A stretch of DNA of 64,000 bases from Hexactinellida sp. DTS-2022 (GCA_028753945.1 JAPNXP010000014.1:3472001-3536000), one strand, 5' to 3'; shown: positions 22,490-35,058, counted from the first letter of the stretch. The notes: generated by a model not told the origin, from the sequence alone. Numbers and translations: made by a program.

Positions 22490-23945
22490 TAAATAATAGG
22501 TAAACTATTTTTTCAATTAGTTATGATTGTATTAACCAATTACTTTTTGGGGGCCTTTTCCTCATACATCAGCCCTATCCTCTCCATTCACACAGTGTAA
22601 CCGCACATCTATCCCCATCCAATCGGCCCCAATTTTTTAATTAATCGTATATGAGTAACGACATAACAGAATAAGCATCGCATTGATGTGCCTTGATAAT
22701 GCGGTTCCCAGTGTACAAAAAAAACTCTCAAAGGAAACTAGGTTAAGGTACACTTTATTACTCAAACTATGAAATTAAACAGTATTACAGTAAACTCCAA
22801 GTCGGCTATAAATCGGCTTATAACGAAGTTCAATGGTCCGGACATCCTTATATTCAACTATACTATAGTCAAAGAAATCGTTAAAATGAAATTCTCTTCA
22901 GGCGAAGATATTTATTTTTGGACATAATCTCAAGTTGTTCCATAAGTCTTGTAATTCGTGTTCAGTATTGATACGTCAGGTAGATAGTGATCGAAGTAGT
23001 TTTGGATTTAAAAGATGGCTGCAGAGTTATCTGTGGCTCTGTATAAACTCCAAACGTACCTCTCGAATTATTCAGGCATTCTTTCTGTAGACGTTGTTGG
23101 AAACGTAGACATCGACATCAAGAATAGCAGAAGCAGCATAATTTCCACATCTGTTCCCCAAACGGATTCACGATACATAAGTACATGTGTGCTAAGGTAT
23201 TCACACGGTGTCGTTCGTTTGGTTTTAAAATACCATCCAGTTCCTTGTTCCTTCACTGGCGATAAAGCGAGAGATGATGGAGCGAAGATGTAGGTATCTG
23301 TTTTCACTCCCAGTAATTAATTTGGATATGCATCGAAATAGACAATTAGTCAATTACCATCTCCTTCGATATGTTCCGCTTCGCAACGCTATTAAATGTT
23401 TGTCTACAAATTGATTCAAATGATATCCCCAACATTTCACATTTATTACGCTACCAATTTTCATCTATCACTGTGATCCTTGGGTTCATCGTTGTGTCGT
23501 ATGGATCTCGAAGCGGAACTGCGTCGTGAAATGATTCCCATAGCATTGTGTTTAGATACTGCATTCCATAAATATGAATTTGTTTACAATTTAATTAATA
23601 TATGAATGATTTTAATGTCATGACTTGCTTTGATATACTGAACAAAACATACTAATTTTAATTTTAACTTCTTGTGAAGTCTTAGTCTTGAGAGGGCGTA
23701 ATGCAACATACTTGCTCAGGTAGCATTCAGTGACTAGAATGTGTTTATAGCCGTTTTCACTATCAGGGAGGTCGCATATAAGGTCCATTCCTCCTATATG
23801 TCTCCACGTTTTAGACGTAGGAGGTATTGGTTGGAGTTCCTTTTTGAGGTTGGGGTGGCAAGGCCGCTGTCATCTGAAATATTGGCGAGTCTTTACCTCG
23901 ATAATATAGGAAAGTCATTACCATAGTATAATTTAATAGTATAAT
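22490..23945 (-). pseudogene. Internally deleted Ginger1 copy (integrase 5' part joined to OTU part)
   Basis: On the minus strand, 23900-23720 corresponds to the start of the catalytic exon of the complete element (41760-41930). It then jumps to an OTU segment (about 23570-23015) equivalent to 43970-44460. It continues through the 3' non-coding region (22960-22490) that matches 45000-45540, including the Tigger-like insertion. The OTU part is frameshifted and shortened: TPCEYLST and WGTDVEI are visible, but the catalytic His region is absent. Both element termini are missing, the outer edges being Tc1-like sequence. A non-autonomous derivative or fossil. Confidence 0.8.
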
Positions 23946-23948
23946 TTA

Positions 23949-24498
23949 GACCGGCCAAATGTATTTGAACAACAAGAATTATATTCCAGACGTAATATGC
24001 TTCAAATTGTTTGTTGACGGTGATTTAAACTACTCTAAAATGACTTTAAATTCATTGCCATGTTTCTCAACTCATATCATTGATATTCTAAGTCAATTTT
24101 ATACAATATCCATGAAGTGGAATACGTGGCCCTACCACTTGACACTTGTGGCACAAATGGGAATGTGGCTGTATCTCAGTGAGAAATGATCGTGATGATT
24201 TTTTTAAACAATTTCAGGATTATTAATGTCCTGATTGAATACTATTATTGTGCCCAAATAGGCTTCCAATCTACTTGATAGACATGGTATATCCTTTCAA
24301 ACTAGTTGCACATCTGAAAATATTTAGCTCGGAAGTTTGTCATCCATTATACTTTTGCTAAAATACGTAGCAGGAAATTAAGTTCATGGAAATTAACGCG
24401 ATTTGGATAAATTCGCGTTAATTTCATGGCGCGGAAATTTCCTAGAATAAGGTATTAATTCCTAATAAAGATGTTGAAATACTTTTGGCTGTTCAGTG
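23949..24498. mobile_element. Family D Tc1-like element, copy 3
   Basis: TA-flanked. The left end is GACCGGCCAAATGTATTTGAAC and the right end, inverted, is CACTGAACAGCCAAAAGTA. The interior shares ACTACTCT-AAAATGACT and GGCACAAATGGGAATGTGGCTG with other copies. A small palindromic segment (GGAAATTAACGCG...CGCGTTAATTTC, about 24387-24445) looks like a further short insertion. Confidence 0.65.
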
Positions 24499-24643
24499 TA
24501 GTTAGCGCTGGTTCCGCCTTTAAATCGACAACAATTAGAAATGTCCAATTTTTTTCAATATTTTACACACACTGCGGTAGGATGTTATCTTTCGATAGGA
24601 TTCTGGTTTTCATCGATTCGACGATTATTTCCAGAGATATGAA

Positions 24644-25308
24644 CATTGGCGCCGAAACTCTCCAGCGCCAGGGGGGGTGTAACTTTACATTTAAATGTGA
24701 AAGGTCAAAAAACGATTCCTATGGCGCATTGTCGCAAAGTTTACAAGTATAAGATTAAAGTTGGGGCGCGCGGAGCGAGTGTTGCGAGCGATCTTTGGGG
24801 GGTTCTGGGGGCAAGCCCCCCAGAAAAAAATGGACTGCGAGATAGCCAGATATCAATTTGTTATGAATGAATTATACGTATATTTTATTGTACTAAATTA
24901 TATTGAATATTGTATTTTTTATCCAGAGGGAACGGTAATACCCGCACCAATAATGTTGCCCCCTTCAATTTACGGGGGGGGGGGGGAACGCGCCCCCCCT
25001 AGCGCACCCCCTGTTTCGCCACTGCTATGGTGGCTGAAAATCATTATGTTGACGGGCATAAATGTATACATATATTAATAATCCAATGTTATTTAGAAGG
25101 ACTCCTTATGGAATTATAATTTTTCAATGGGTTTACGTGTATGTTTTCTACTTTAACAATAAAGAATATGTCTAATATACCCTGCCTGACCAACCAGGAG
25201 GGGTATACCCTTCCTGACTCTTTCCTCAGCCAGGGGGGGTGAAACCCTCCCTGACAAAAACCAGGGAGGGTGTAACCCCCCCTGACCCCCCCACTTTCGG
25301 CGCCTATG
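24644..25308. mobile_element. hAT-like G/C-run non-autonomous element, copy 3
   Basis: The ends are CATTGGCGCCGAAA and, inverted, CATAGGCGCCGAAA. The perfect 8-bp duplication GATATGAA is at 24636-24643 and 25309-25316. It is colinear with 6615-7191 in opposite orientation. The CAGGGAGGGTG motif is amplified near the right end (25190-25290). Reading frames here are compositional. Confidence 0.88.
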
Positions 25309-25375
25309 GATATGAACGTTTTAAAAGGGAGCCCTTTCATTATCTACTAGGTTTTATAACACCAAGGGTCTTGAA

Positions 25376-25892
25376 CAGTGTTCCCTCTAAGGCACTCAAA
25401 AATTTCCGTACGGAAATTTGCTTGTTTTTGCCAAAGGCAAATACGGAAATTTTAGGGATTTCGGACCCTTAATACGGAAAATTTCATTTATAGGATTATA
25501 TGGATTATTATATTGTTAACATTTTTATTGATGTATGCAAAGATAGTGTGGCGAAAAGTCTAGTCATTCTCACTTCAGAATTCCTATACCAGAAAGCCAC
25601 TCTTTTATACCACTTCGTAATCGTAATCATCCTCATCGCTTTCCTCAGAATTCGGTTCGAAATCAGAGTATGCGAAGTAGTCTTCGTTAGGTTGGGGATG
25701 TACAGGTTGTCCAGCGCTACTGAAGGGAAGTCCACATGGTAGTTCTAGTCACACCCCTTGTACTTTTTCCCGAGTACGGTAGAACATGAGATCTGAGCAC
25801 GGAATTTTTCTCCCACAGGAAGTGTCGTCACGGAATTTAAATTAACTTCACGGATTCAAAGGATCCGTCACGGATTCTTAGAGGGAACACTG
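25376..25892. mobile_element. hAT element with CAGTGTTCCCTCTAAG ends
   Basis: Inverted ends CAGTGTTCCCTCTAAG and CAGTGTTCCCTCTAAGAATC. The perfect 8-bp duplication GTCTTGAA is at 25368-25375 and 25893-25900. Subterminal GGAAATT / CACGGATTC repeats occur on both sides. Non-coding remnant of a typical hAT design. Confidence 0.87.
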
Positions 25893-26167
25893 GTCTTGAA
25901 CACGGTAAATTAACTAGTAATTGTGATAACAATAATTCAAAACTCAGATATATGATAGTCCGAGGAAATTTTTGCAAAAATCAACAATTTTTTTGCAAAA
26001 AGTGGATACTGCAAAAGTTATAGTTCTTCGGCGATCTTTAGGGTACGGATTCTTAACTAATTTGTAACTCAGAGATGTAAAGAGATAAATTCAAGTTCCA
26101 CTAGTTAAAAATGATCAGCACACATGGTTTCCCATATGTAAATAATACATTTTATAAGCCTAGTACG

Positions 26168-26395
26168 CACCGTTTTCGACATTGCCCTCTATGGCAGTGT
26201 GAATGTGACCAATTTTGATGATACATGCAAATTTGTATCTCCTAAACGAGGAACTATAGAGCATAGCTCTAAATTACTAATCACATTGATATATCATCTC
26301 TAAATCATTGCAAAGTCAAAAATCACTCAAAACCAAATGGCTACCTTAGGATAAACCCGAATGCCCATATATGGAGGTGTCATGTGATCATCAAA
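26168..26395. repeat. Family G repeat, copy 2
   Basis: Inverse-orientation relative of 15240-15515, diverged but colinear from GCACCGTTTTC to GCCCATATATGGAGGTGTCAT. Confidence 0.5.
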
Positions 26396-26399
26396 AGAG

Positions 26400-27730
26400 A
26401 GAAAATCCAAATTCAAAAGTGAACTGGAGCTTAGTTCTAACTTTCAGACACTATCAGTGATTGAATTGGCCGATTTTAATTCATTCCCGGATCAATATTC
26501 TTCGCTGTAGACGTGTCGAAAATCCTCTCTGCCTCCTGAAAACTACCATATCTAATTATAGACTGCCACAAATTTTAAAGCTTAGTTTTGGGGAACTTTA
26601 TGAACTTATAACGCCGAGATTTGGAACATAGCACTATAACAAGTAAACTAATTCGTCGTTAATATACCAACTTGTGCAGTGATGTTTTGCCAATTTTAGA
26701 AGTGGGGGAACGGTCATGAAAATTTTATTAGGCTGTTCTCTGAGGAAAAACTTGAATAATTTAGTTCGTTATACCTAGTAATTAATATATATACATAACG
26801 TGATAATAATTCTTGCCATTCATTCTGATTAAGCACATAACACAATGTCTCGTTATTCTAATTCCTTACATAAAAATGTACATGGATTCCTCATACGAGC
26901 GATTTCATAGTTCGAGAAATTTTCTGGGTTGTCCATTAATTTTGGCCAATATACATGAGGAAATTGGAGCTCGTACAGGGATATGACTCAAATTGGTAGG
27001 TGGTATGGCAATGGTCATGGTATTTATATATACCGTCACATAATTTAGCGCTCACTAGTTTGTACAATGTTTTTAACATTATGTGGGTGATCTGAACTGT
27101 CTGGTTAACAACTGATGATACTAATATATTAAAACTAATCTATTTCATTCTTGTTAAGTATGTTATTAACGAATCCTCGTTGAGCCCGTGATTGAACGTC
27201 TCGTCTGATTAAAGAAGACATCAATCAACACGTGAACAAACAATTGTACAACTGAGTGATCTATTAGGAGGAACGCCGTTACCTCCGGGCTTGAATTTTC
27301 TCATGGGGCAACGGCGTTCACCCGAGTTCCCCCTGGAAAACATCACTGAACTGGGGCCTTTGGGAGCAAAGAAGTGGCTCAAATGTAGGAAAACCGTCCG
27401 TTTTTTCTAAAATCGAGCAATTCCGAAGAAAAATTTGACTTTTTGATGTTAGCACCTACGTCGAGTAACTCAAGGGGACATGGTAGAATGGATTAGACCG
27501 ATTTTAGATTTGTACTCTTTTTAAATTCTTCAGAAATAAGCTTTTAGTACTATATTATTCTCTATGGGAGCTTAGATATAGAATTTCCAAAAAGATCAGT
27601 GCTTAGAAGCCTTATATTAGAGCGCTAGCAGTCTTAAAATAGCCTATACACTATGTCCTTGTTATTTAGGAAGTATTAGCTTACTAGGATAAACGAGTAG
27701 TGAGTTATAGATACTCACTAATGCATTTAT
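26400..27730. other. No gene seen
   Basis: AT-rich. One GC-richer island at 27260-27345 has an imperfect inverted pair GGAACGCCGTTA / GGCAACGGCGTTC. Nothing else recognised. Confidence 0.4.
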
Positions 27731-27734
27731 AGTC

Positions 27735-28605
27735 GGCACCAGCATTATAATGCATCATAACGTTCAAAATTATAATAGCCCATTTGAATAACAAAAATAA
27801 TAATGTTCAACTGGAACGAGATAGGTAGGAAACTTTTATAAAGTATGAACAAAATACAGAAGTGGTCCGGACAAAGATGGACTATCCTTTAGAATAATGT
27901 CACTGTAAATGGCAAGTGGTCCGGCCATGGCTATCTAGGAAAGTATACCGAATAATTAAACTCACATATTCTTTAACGTCTTGGGAAAAGCCTGAACATG
28001 TGTGTCTTTGCTGAACTGAATGTAGGGTCGTATTTATTCCGGGATGAACGACTTCGTCATGTAACTTCTCAAAGATGCTGTCCAACTCAGACTGCAAAGG
28101 AACTGCCAAATGTGTCTCTGTGCCTTCACTTATAATTTCTAAAGGGATAATCCAATTAAACAATGGGATATTTGAAAATGGTCAAGGGGAATAAGGAAGT
28201 CAATATTACCTTGAAAAGTTTGTTGGTATCTCCAATAAAATAGGAAGACAATCTTCTTTGTAGTTCCATTTTGTCTGACGTGAAGCTTGAGATGCCTCAT
28301 GATATTTTTCTTCGCGAATAAAGTGAATGATTTCGTCATATTCATTTGGATTCATTTCAAAATAAGAAAGGATATGATTGTTGTTTGTTGTAAATGAAAA
28401 TAAGACAATTAATGCAAATCTTAAGTTTCTTATATAGTTAATTAATTTGATAATAGTACAGGGTTTATCTATATTATGATCTCAACATCATAGTATTCTT
28501 AAATTCATAATAAAAAGTAAAATAAGCCAAAAATTCCTTTTAGTGTCTCAAAATATCACTGTATAATTTCTCAAAATCTCACGCGTCTCAAAATATCATG
28601 CAACA
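27735..28605 (-). pseudogene. 5' fragment of a Ginger1 element
   Basis: Minus strand. It begins with the Ginger1 terminus TGTTGCATGATATT at 28605. The non-coding leader is shared with 40712-41005. The first coding exon (28345-28200) and the H2C2 zinc-finger exon (28140-27950, with HPGINTTLHSVQQRH) follow. The intron sequence, including TGGCCGGACCACTT-like text, then continues to about 27735, where it stops. Compared with the larger copy, the His-Gly of the zinc knuckle reads VHPG rather than GHPG. No integrase core follows. Confidence 0.85.
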
Positions 28606-28690
28606 GTAATCTACATACACGTTCTGGGGAATAACAGTGTCTTCCTCTTTTGTCCATTTCTTTTCCATAATCCAAAATCGCACTCATTAT

Positions 28691-29550
28691 TACTGTGCCG
28701 GCTATACTATAGTATAGTGGCCCAGTTCTAATCTTACTGCCTTTATTTTATTTATTTTTCTCCGTAGACGGTGCACTGGCCAGAGCTTTATTAGTCAATG
28801 GCCTGAAACTTGGCATGTAGGTGCGCTGTTACTCTAATTTGCACCTGGGGTTACGATTTTTTATTATCAAATTTTCGACACATTTTTAACACCTTTCAAA
28901 TACTTTCTGGTCCATAACTCAAAAAATGTTATAATAAACCCAAAATTTTTATTTAACCAAGGGATTCACCATAAAATTCTGCGTCTGATGGGAGAATACA
29001 AATTTGTATAATGGGTTTAATTCATGCCATAAATGGAGGTTGAAATTCCCTTTGTTTACTAACACTTCAGGTCAATTGAAAGTGTTAAATCTAATTCTAT
29101 TGTTTCAACTTGCTATAAATGTATTGATTTAACTTATAAATTCCAGCTGGCTTCGATTTATGTAGTATTACTATACAATGGATTGAATAAAATAATTTAA
29201 TATAAGGAATTTGTTGACTTAACTCACTCACCGTGGATAACATTTCTAAAATAATTAACTAATAATATAATGTATAATTATGTACGTATTATCAATACAT
29301 AATGAATGAATGGCATTAAACTCAAGATGGTTCAACATAGAAATAAACTTTAAATTCATCAATCGTTCTCTTGTCCCTTAACAACTTGTTAAAGGAGTCT
29401 AAACACCATGAGGCGCTCATAACATGGCGAAAAAATCCAAAATTTCAGCCTGTGCCGACAGCATGTTCCTTTGGAGGCACAATCAATAAACCCCTTCCAA
29501 AATATAGTGCCACCAAAGGAACATGCGTCGGCACAGGCTGCAATTTTGGA
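28691..29550. mobile_element. Family A element, subfamily 2, reverse copy with terminal hairpin
   Basis: Reverse orientation. It starts TACTGTGCCGGCTATACTATAGTATAGTGGCC, the palindromic end, and finishes in a 115-bp hairpin (29436-29550) whose arms carry CAGCCTGTGCCGACAGCATG and its complement. Directly after the hairpin comes CCTTCCGTATCCTCTCCAC, which is the palindrome-side sequence of another family A copy in the same orientation. Confidence 0.75.
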
Positions 29551-29702
29551 TTTTATTATCCTTCCGTATCCTCTCCACAGAACAGAGTTATATCAGGGAC
29601 TTCTTTAACATAGGGACTGTAAACTTCGTTTTACGATAAATTAGCGTAGGCCTAAAAAAGTATTGTTACTTATTGATATCCCGTAATCCGCTAATGCTAG
29701 AC

Positions 29703-30578
29703 CAGGGGTTCTTAACCTTTTTTATGGCATTTCCCTTTTGGCCTATCCACTCTACCCGAATTTCTCCCTTCGTTTGTATAAGGAAAAAAGTAGCCTTGAA
29801 CATGCAATTTATTAGCTGTCAGCTGGTTGCATAATTAGCAAACAATAGTGCCCAACATCAATATGATTGGTGATCAATACTTTTGAAATTACCTATGTAG
29901 ATAAAATACACTAACCGGCCAAAAGTATTTGAACAGCAATAATTTGTATTCAGACATTTGAGGTTATACCAGCATAATAACATTAGCAGATGCAACAAAA
30001 TGGCTATTTACATGAAACGATATGTAAAGTATAATAAAACAGGAAAATTTTCAAATTTAAATTTTTATGGAGGCGTTAAACTCATTAAATATTTAATTAG
30101 CTAATTAAATATTTAATTTATTATCATTAAGATGCAATGTTAATATATTAATTCTGATAGCAGATTTGAATTCCTCATGGTTAAATGACTCTAAGTGCAA
30201 AATTTCAAATCAACCGTATATTTTCTACAGTGATACAGTAACATTTCAATTTGTGCCACTTATGCCACAAGTGGCACGTGGCAGAAACACTTATGCCACT
30301 TCAAGGATATTTTATGAATTTATTTGAAATCATAATATTTTGTGATGTATATCTATAATAAGATATTTATAGTAATTTCAGAGTAGTTTAGATAGCCGTT
30401 AATAAGTTACTAGACGAGTATTGTGTGTGCATTGAAATCTCTGATGTTCAAATACTTTTGGCTGGCCAGTGTATATGGTTTGTAGTATTTTTATTTAAGT
30501 TATATTATTATTATTTATTTTGTCTAAATTGATTTCCCCCTTAGAATCCCGAAAATTCCCCCAGGTTAAGCACTCCTG
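29703..30578. mobile_element. hAT element split by a Tc1-like element
   Basis: The ends are CAGGGGTTCTTAACCTTTTT and, inverted, CAGGAGTGCTTAACCTGGG. The flanks TGCTAGAC (29695-29702) and TGCTAGAT (30579-30586) differ at one base. The Tc1-like copy 29909-30471 sits inside. No transposase frame. Confidence 0.82.
29909..30471. mobile_element. Family D Tc1/mariner-like element, complete copy
   Basis: TA on both sides (29907-29908, 30472-30473). The ends are CACTAACCGGCCAAAAGTAT and, inverted, CACTGGCCAGCCAAAAGTAT. 563 bp, non-coding, with an internal GTGCCACTTATGCCACAAGTGGCACGTGG palindromic segment. Same length as the inverted copy at 61120-61683. Confidence 0.88.
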
Positions 30579-31324
30579 TGCTAGATACAGGAAATGTATT
30601 ATTGTCGTATAGGAAGTCATATTTTGGGAGTCCAACGGTCATATTGGTTTATCGAAAATATTTGTGGAATGTAAGTTATGCGATTCTCACACCTTTCCAT
30701 ATATGGTAATATTGTTAAAATCTCGAGATTAGTTTGTTTTATACATATGAAATTTATCATTGGCGAATGGGAAATGGGAATTCATATTTAGGGACTCACT
30801 AGATCACATTGTTTTACCTAATTCGTTCCCTTTATCCTATATTATTATCTTGGCACTCTCCACAGGAGGATTGCCCCGACCCTGTTTTGTAGTTTATCTA
30901 ATTCTTACCTATCAGATATGTCTTTATGTTGTTTATTGAAAAACAACAAGGCTGGATTCGGTTAACCGTTGCTGACATCGGTCTAATTCTATTGTTTCAA
31001 TTTGTAATAATTATATTGATTCAACTTGTGAGATCGAGTAGGCTTCTATTTTCTAATTGAAAACTACGATATTACATTCCAACAACGACAGATTATGTGA
31101 TTATATTTACTGCAGGAATACTGTTGCCCTATAAATATACTGACGTAATTAATTGAGCTGGCTTCTATTTCAACCTATGTTAGGCATTTCGTTGCTATTT
31201 ATACTAGAGTTTTCAGTTTTGTGTTAATAAAACTATTACATTATCATATAACTTGCAACTTCTATTTGCTGTTTACTATTTGCAACTTTTTCGAAACTTT
31301 GACAAAGCTCATCTATTTCTAAGG

Positions 31325-31440
31325 TCAGTATGAATTAAGTTATTACATTTATTAATTAAGTTATTAGATTCAAAGTTAATTCAGTTATTACATTTATTAA
31401 TTAAGTTATTAGATTCGAATTTAAGTTATTAAATTTAGGA
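31325..31440. repeat. Two-and-a-bit tandem copies of an AT-rich 50-bp unit
   Basis: TTATTACATTTATTAATTAA-GTTATTAGATTC is present twice in succession with intervening CAAAGTTAATTCAG, followed by a degenerate third copy. A simple local duplication. Confidence 0.6.
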
Positions 31441-31699
31441 ATTATCAAGTTAGTAGATTCGTTTTTCGGTGAATTCCTTCATTACTTTCCGATGAATTTA
31501 TTTAATTATTCATTTAATGCTTCGATCAATTCATTTAATTTCTGAATCACTATGCACCATTGTTAATTTATTTAATTTAAACTAGATATGATTTCTATTG
31601 AGCTTTGGAGTTTAAGAATAGGAGGCTGGGGAGGAAAAGGTAGATTACCTAAAGACTGTGATAAGACCCAGAATTTCTTCCTCATTACGGAACAGGCGG

Positions 31700-32570
31700 A
31701 TCCGATATTAGCCGATATTTATGTTGCCTGTTATTGGTAGTAATCAGGATACTCCTAGTGATTGGCGGAGTAGTTACATCCTGGACCTACCGGAGGAGAT
31801 CCTAATGCCTCATCTTCTGAAGAGTTCTCATCTGAAACAGGTAATTATTTCATTGTCATTTAATTATCAAGTTTCTTGATTAAGTATTTTTGAATATTTT
31901 CAAAGCGAATTATCCATTTAATTTAATTAACCATTAATGTCATCGATAATTCTTAAAATGAATATGAACTTCATAATGACTGTTATTTATAATGTTCATT
32001 GTTTGTAAGTGAAGATATGTTTCTTACAACGAAAACTGTTGTACACAGTTGATAATGTCAGATCTATTATTCAAATTAGTAACGAAATTTAAGTTACGTA
32101 TTTATACTATCTCTATTTGTAATAATAATACTTGTTAACAGAGGCGGTCGCAGGATCTGGCCAGCCCGGGGCAAAAGAGCAGCTTTTAGTATAAATCCGG
32201 GGCATGCTCCATGTAATTATACTACCAATTGGGCTGGAATCCGGGGCAAAAATTTTAAACCCGGGGCATTTGCCCCGGATGCCCCCCCCTGGGACCGCCA
32301 CTGCTTGTTAATAATACCGATTAATGTTTCAATTATTTACAGTCGAACATTAATTAATATTATATTTAATTAAGATGAAATGCAATTTGAGTATTAAAAT
32401 TCTATTTAATTTCATTATTTCATTATCCTAATACAATATTTTAGATACTATGGATATTTCAACTGATCTTACTATCCGAGAATTGAGTCCAATGGAAGTA
32501 CAGTTATGCTCGCAAGGAGATACTAACGAAGATTCGGAATCTGAAATGAATGCTGATCCATAGCATTCTA
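31700..32570 (+). other. Possible coding exons of unknown origin
   Basis: Two short acidic/Ser-rich open stretches are separated by a plausible GT-AG interval. The first (about 31780-31840) ends PNASSSEEFSSETG before GTAATT. The second (about 32444-32563) reads TMDISTDLTIRELSPMEV and ends at a stop after MNADP. The second contains text repeated in inverse orientation at 34990-35065. No domain recognised. The hAT-like element at 32139-32303 lies in the putative intron. Could be chance. Confidence 0.2.
32139..32303. mobile_element. 165-bp hAT non-autonomous element
   Basis: The ends are CAGAGGCGGTCGCAGG and, inverted, CAGTGGCGGTCCCAGG. The perfect 8-bp duplication CTTGTTAA is at 32131-32138 and 32304-32311. 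The interior repeats CCGGGGCA. Confidence 0.87.
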
Positions 32571-32959
32571 ATATACTAAGGCAATGGCACTCATATTTTT
32601 TTTCGACCATGGACTGGTTAAACGAGTTAGTAGATAGTATTCGATAATATACCTAATACGTTATGTATAATATAGATTGTCATTGTTTATAGTCAGGTTA
32701 CATTGTTGATGCATATTTCATAGGATTTTCTTATATCTTGTTCCCCTTCTGATATTAATTAAATCCCTAATAGTAGTTAGTGAAGATTTGAACTAACACT
32801 ACATAGTTAATTAATTCATAAAATAAATATACAAGACACAATGAGCTAAGTGTAAATTAAACAACAATAGAGTCTCTCTGTAAAGTAATGATATTAGGAG
32901 TGAAACTTGTATTTGCAGTATAATTCGTCAGAGGAACTCTTCACTTAACAAACATCTGA

Positions 32960-33110
32960 TAGAGCAGCGGTTCTCAAATTGGGTCCGCGGATGGAAGTAG
33001 AGGGTCGACAATATCTCTATATTTGTATTACGGGCAATGGGAGGGGGTCCACAGAACGTTTGGTATTTGCTAAAGGGGATCCACGGTTGAAAAAGGTTGA
33101 GGTTCGCCTT
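32960..33110. mobile_element. Probable hAT remnant
   Basis: The left end CAGCGGTTCTCAAATTGGG resembles hAT termini such as that at 6179 and is even preceded by the same TGATAGAG. The right side GGTTGAAAAAGGTTGAGGTTCG resembles an inverted terminus, but no clear target duplication is present. Confidence 0.4.
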
Positions 33111-33221
33111 TATAGTCTGCATCTAGAAGCAAATAAGAATTAATTAAAAGTCAAAACTCATTAAACTAGTTTATTTTACAAAAATTGATACAGGCCTGTA
33201 GCCATAATGGGATAGTGAGTG

Positions 33222-33376
33222 CAGGGGCGTCCTGGCCAGGGGGGGCCCATCGGGGAACTTTCTGTCCTTTTGTACAGATAGAATAGTCTGATAAGGCCCC
33301 AAGGGGGGCCTTATCAAACTAGGAGCCCAAATTAGGAACCCCCAACCCGCTGGATTGTATGGCCAGGACGCCCCTG
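33222..33376. mobile_element. 155-bp hAT non-autonomous element
   Basis: Perfect 17-bp inverted ends CAGGGGCGTCCTGGCCA. The perfect 8-bp duplication AGTGAGTG is at 33214-33221 and 33377-33384. The interior has an inverted pair AAGGCCCC/GGGGGGCCTT. Confidence 0.9.
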
Positions 33377-33627
33377 AGTGAGTGGGGCTATGAGACTTGC
33401 AGGAGGGCTGAGTCTCAAAATATTCCAAATGTTAATCCAAAGTTTAGATATACCATCACAAAGTTAAGAAAAATCTCAGGGCCTCAAATTTCGCATGGGG
33501 CAGGCGCAATACCTAATGGAATCACAAAACTCGATCTTAATTAATTCAGAAATATACTAATAACTAACTTGAAAATATTTGCAAAGCCATTTCAACACAA
33601 TCATATTGGTTAATACGAATCCCGGTA

Positions 33628-33775
33628 TAAGCGCGCTTCGGGGACCCCAGCGTTTTAGGGCCCCTGTTCGTAAATCCCGAACATTTTAGGAACCCCGTCC
33701 CCATATCGCTAATGTTTAAAAGTCCAGGGGGCCCAAAACGCTGGGGTCCCCATAACGCGCTTACACCGGATAAGG
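33628..33775. repeat. Hairpin with about 44-bp arms
   Basis: The left arm (GGTATAAGCGCG...GGGGACCCCAGCGTTTT) and right arm (AAAACGCTGGGGTCCCC...GCGCTTACACC) are inverse copies with few mismatches. Outside lie TTAATACGAATCCCG and ATTCGTACTAACGAGATTCTACTGTA, which look like Tigger-type ends, so this is probably a pogo/Tigger-like non-autonomous element of about 240 bp (33597-33835). Confidence 0.55.
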
Positions 33776-34248
33776 CGAACGAATGCATATTGATGGTCCC
33801 CTGGCTGGTATTCGTACTAACGAGATTCTACTGTATATTACTTTACCCAGGCAAAAGTATTTTGAAAATCCGAAATTTTGTGCCACAAGTGGATGATGAT
33901 AGGGATACATATACCTGTTCAAATATCGACATAACATAACCTAAAAACACTAGGTTTTCAAGTTTATAACGATAGTAATCATGGTATAATATTTTAACTA
34001 ACTCATATCAATTTAGCGACATTTGTGTTCCTATCAATGCGCCACTTGTGACACAAAGTGGCGCAAAAAACCGCGTTGCTACGCCGATGCAGGCAGAGTA
34101 TATCCTACAACCCACTTATTTATCGAAAGTGGAGAATACACCTTACACTTGCTTGAACAGAGATCAAATTTACTAACAAGTAGCCACTACCATGATGCTA
34201 TAGTATTCTATACGAACGTATCAGGCTATATTCATCTGGATACCATAA

Positions 34249-34641
34249 TCACCAATTTTCAGGGAGGGAACTAAATGAGAACTTACCTTGCATTTCCTGG
34301 AAATCCTTGTCTTCTTTGTATGACTCAGGATAAGTGATAGAGCTGATAAAACTATTCATCTTCATCTGATTCGAGACTACTGTGCATGTGACAAATTGAG
34401 AATAGTAGGAGGGAAATCCCGGTAGATAAAAAAGAATATCCTTCAGCTTTAGATTCACACGTGTAATGTTGCGCGCAATGTATCGCCTCCATTGGGAACC
34501 GGTGTGTCTCTTCTCTGCAAATATCCCGAATAAACCTTGTCTGAGTTGATCTGCTTTCTGGTGTATCTTGAAATGCGCGAACCGGTCATTTGATTTGTAG
34601 TTACCCTTACAATTTGGAGCCGAACAACTACGTAGTGGCAT
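34249..34641 (-). pseudogene. THAP-domain N-terminal piece
   Basis: The minus-strand frame begins MPLRSCSAPNCKGNY, the first Cys pair of a C2CH THAP zinc finger with the usual PxCxxNY layout. It is followed by a basic segment that loses similarity. There is no second half (C-x2-H, AVPxxF) in this frame. It is presumably the first exon of a THAP transposase or THAP gene that read through into unrelated sequence. Nearby 36235-36923 has a proper two-exon THAP domain on the other strand. Confidence 0.6.
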
Positions 34642-35058
34642 ATTTCACTTAGTAGCTAGCATAACCACAAGAAATCAATACAATTATGACAAACAGGAGT
34701 GTAATAATTCGTAAAACAGAATTTATATGGAAATTCTACTTCGTTTTTACATTAAACTAATCGTATCGTGACCAAATACAAACATAATGGGTGTACAGTA
34801 AATAAAATAGAACATAAAAATAACTTGTGGTTGTTTAATAAGTTCCCATTCCACTGAATTCAGGTTCAAAAATATTATTCGATTGTGACGCCTGACATCA
34901 GTATGCTATGACATAATGATGCTAACAATATACAATAATGAGGGGATCTATAGGGGACTAAAAATTTCCAAATCAAAGGCATATGAAAATGACTCGTTTA
35001 ACCAGTCCATGGTCCAAAAGAAAACATGAGTGACATTGCCTTAGTATATTAGAATGCT

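Noticed and set aside
23015-23293. Independent plus-strand gene of 92 codons
   Set aside because: It is the antisense of the OTU segment in a deleted Ginger1 copy on the minus strand.
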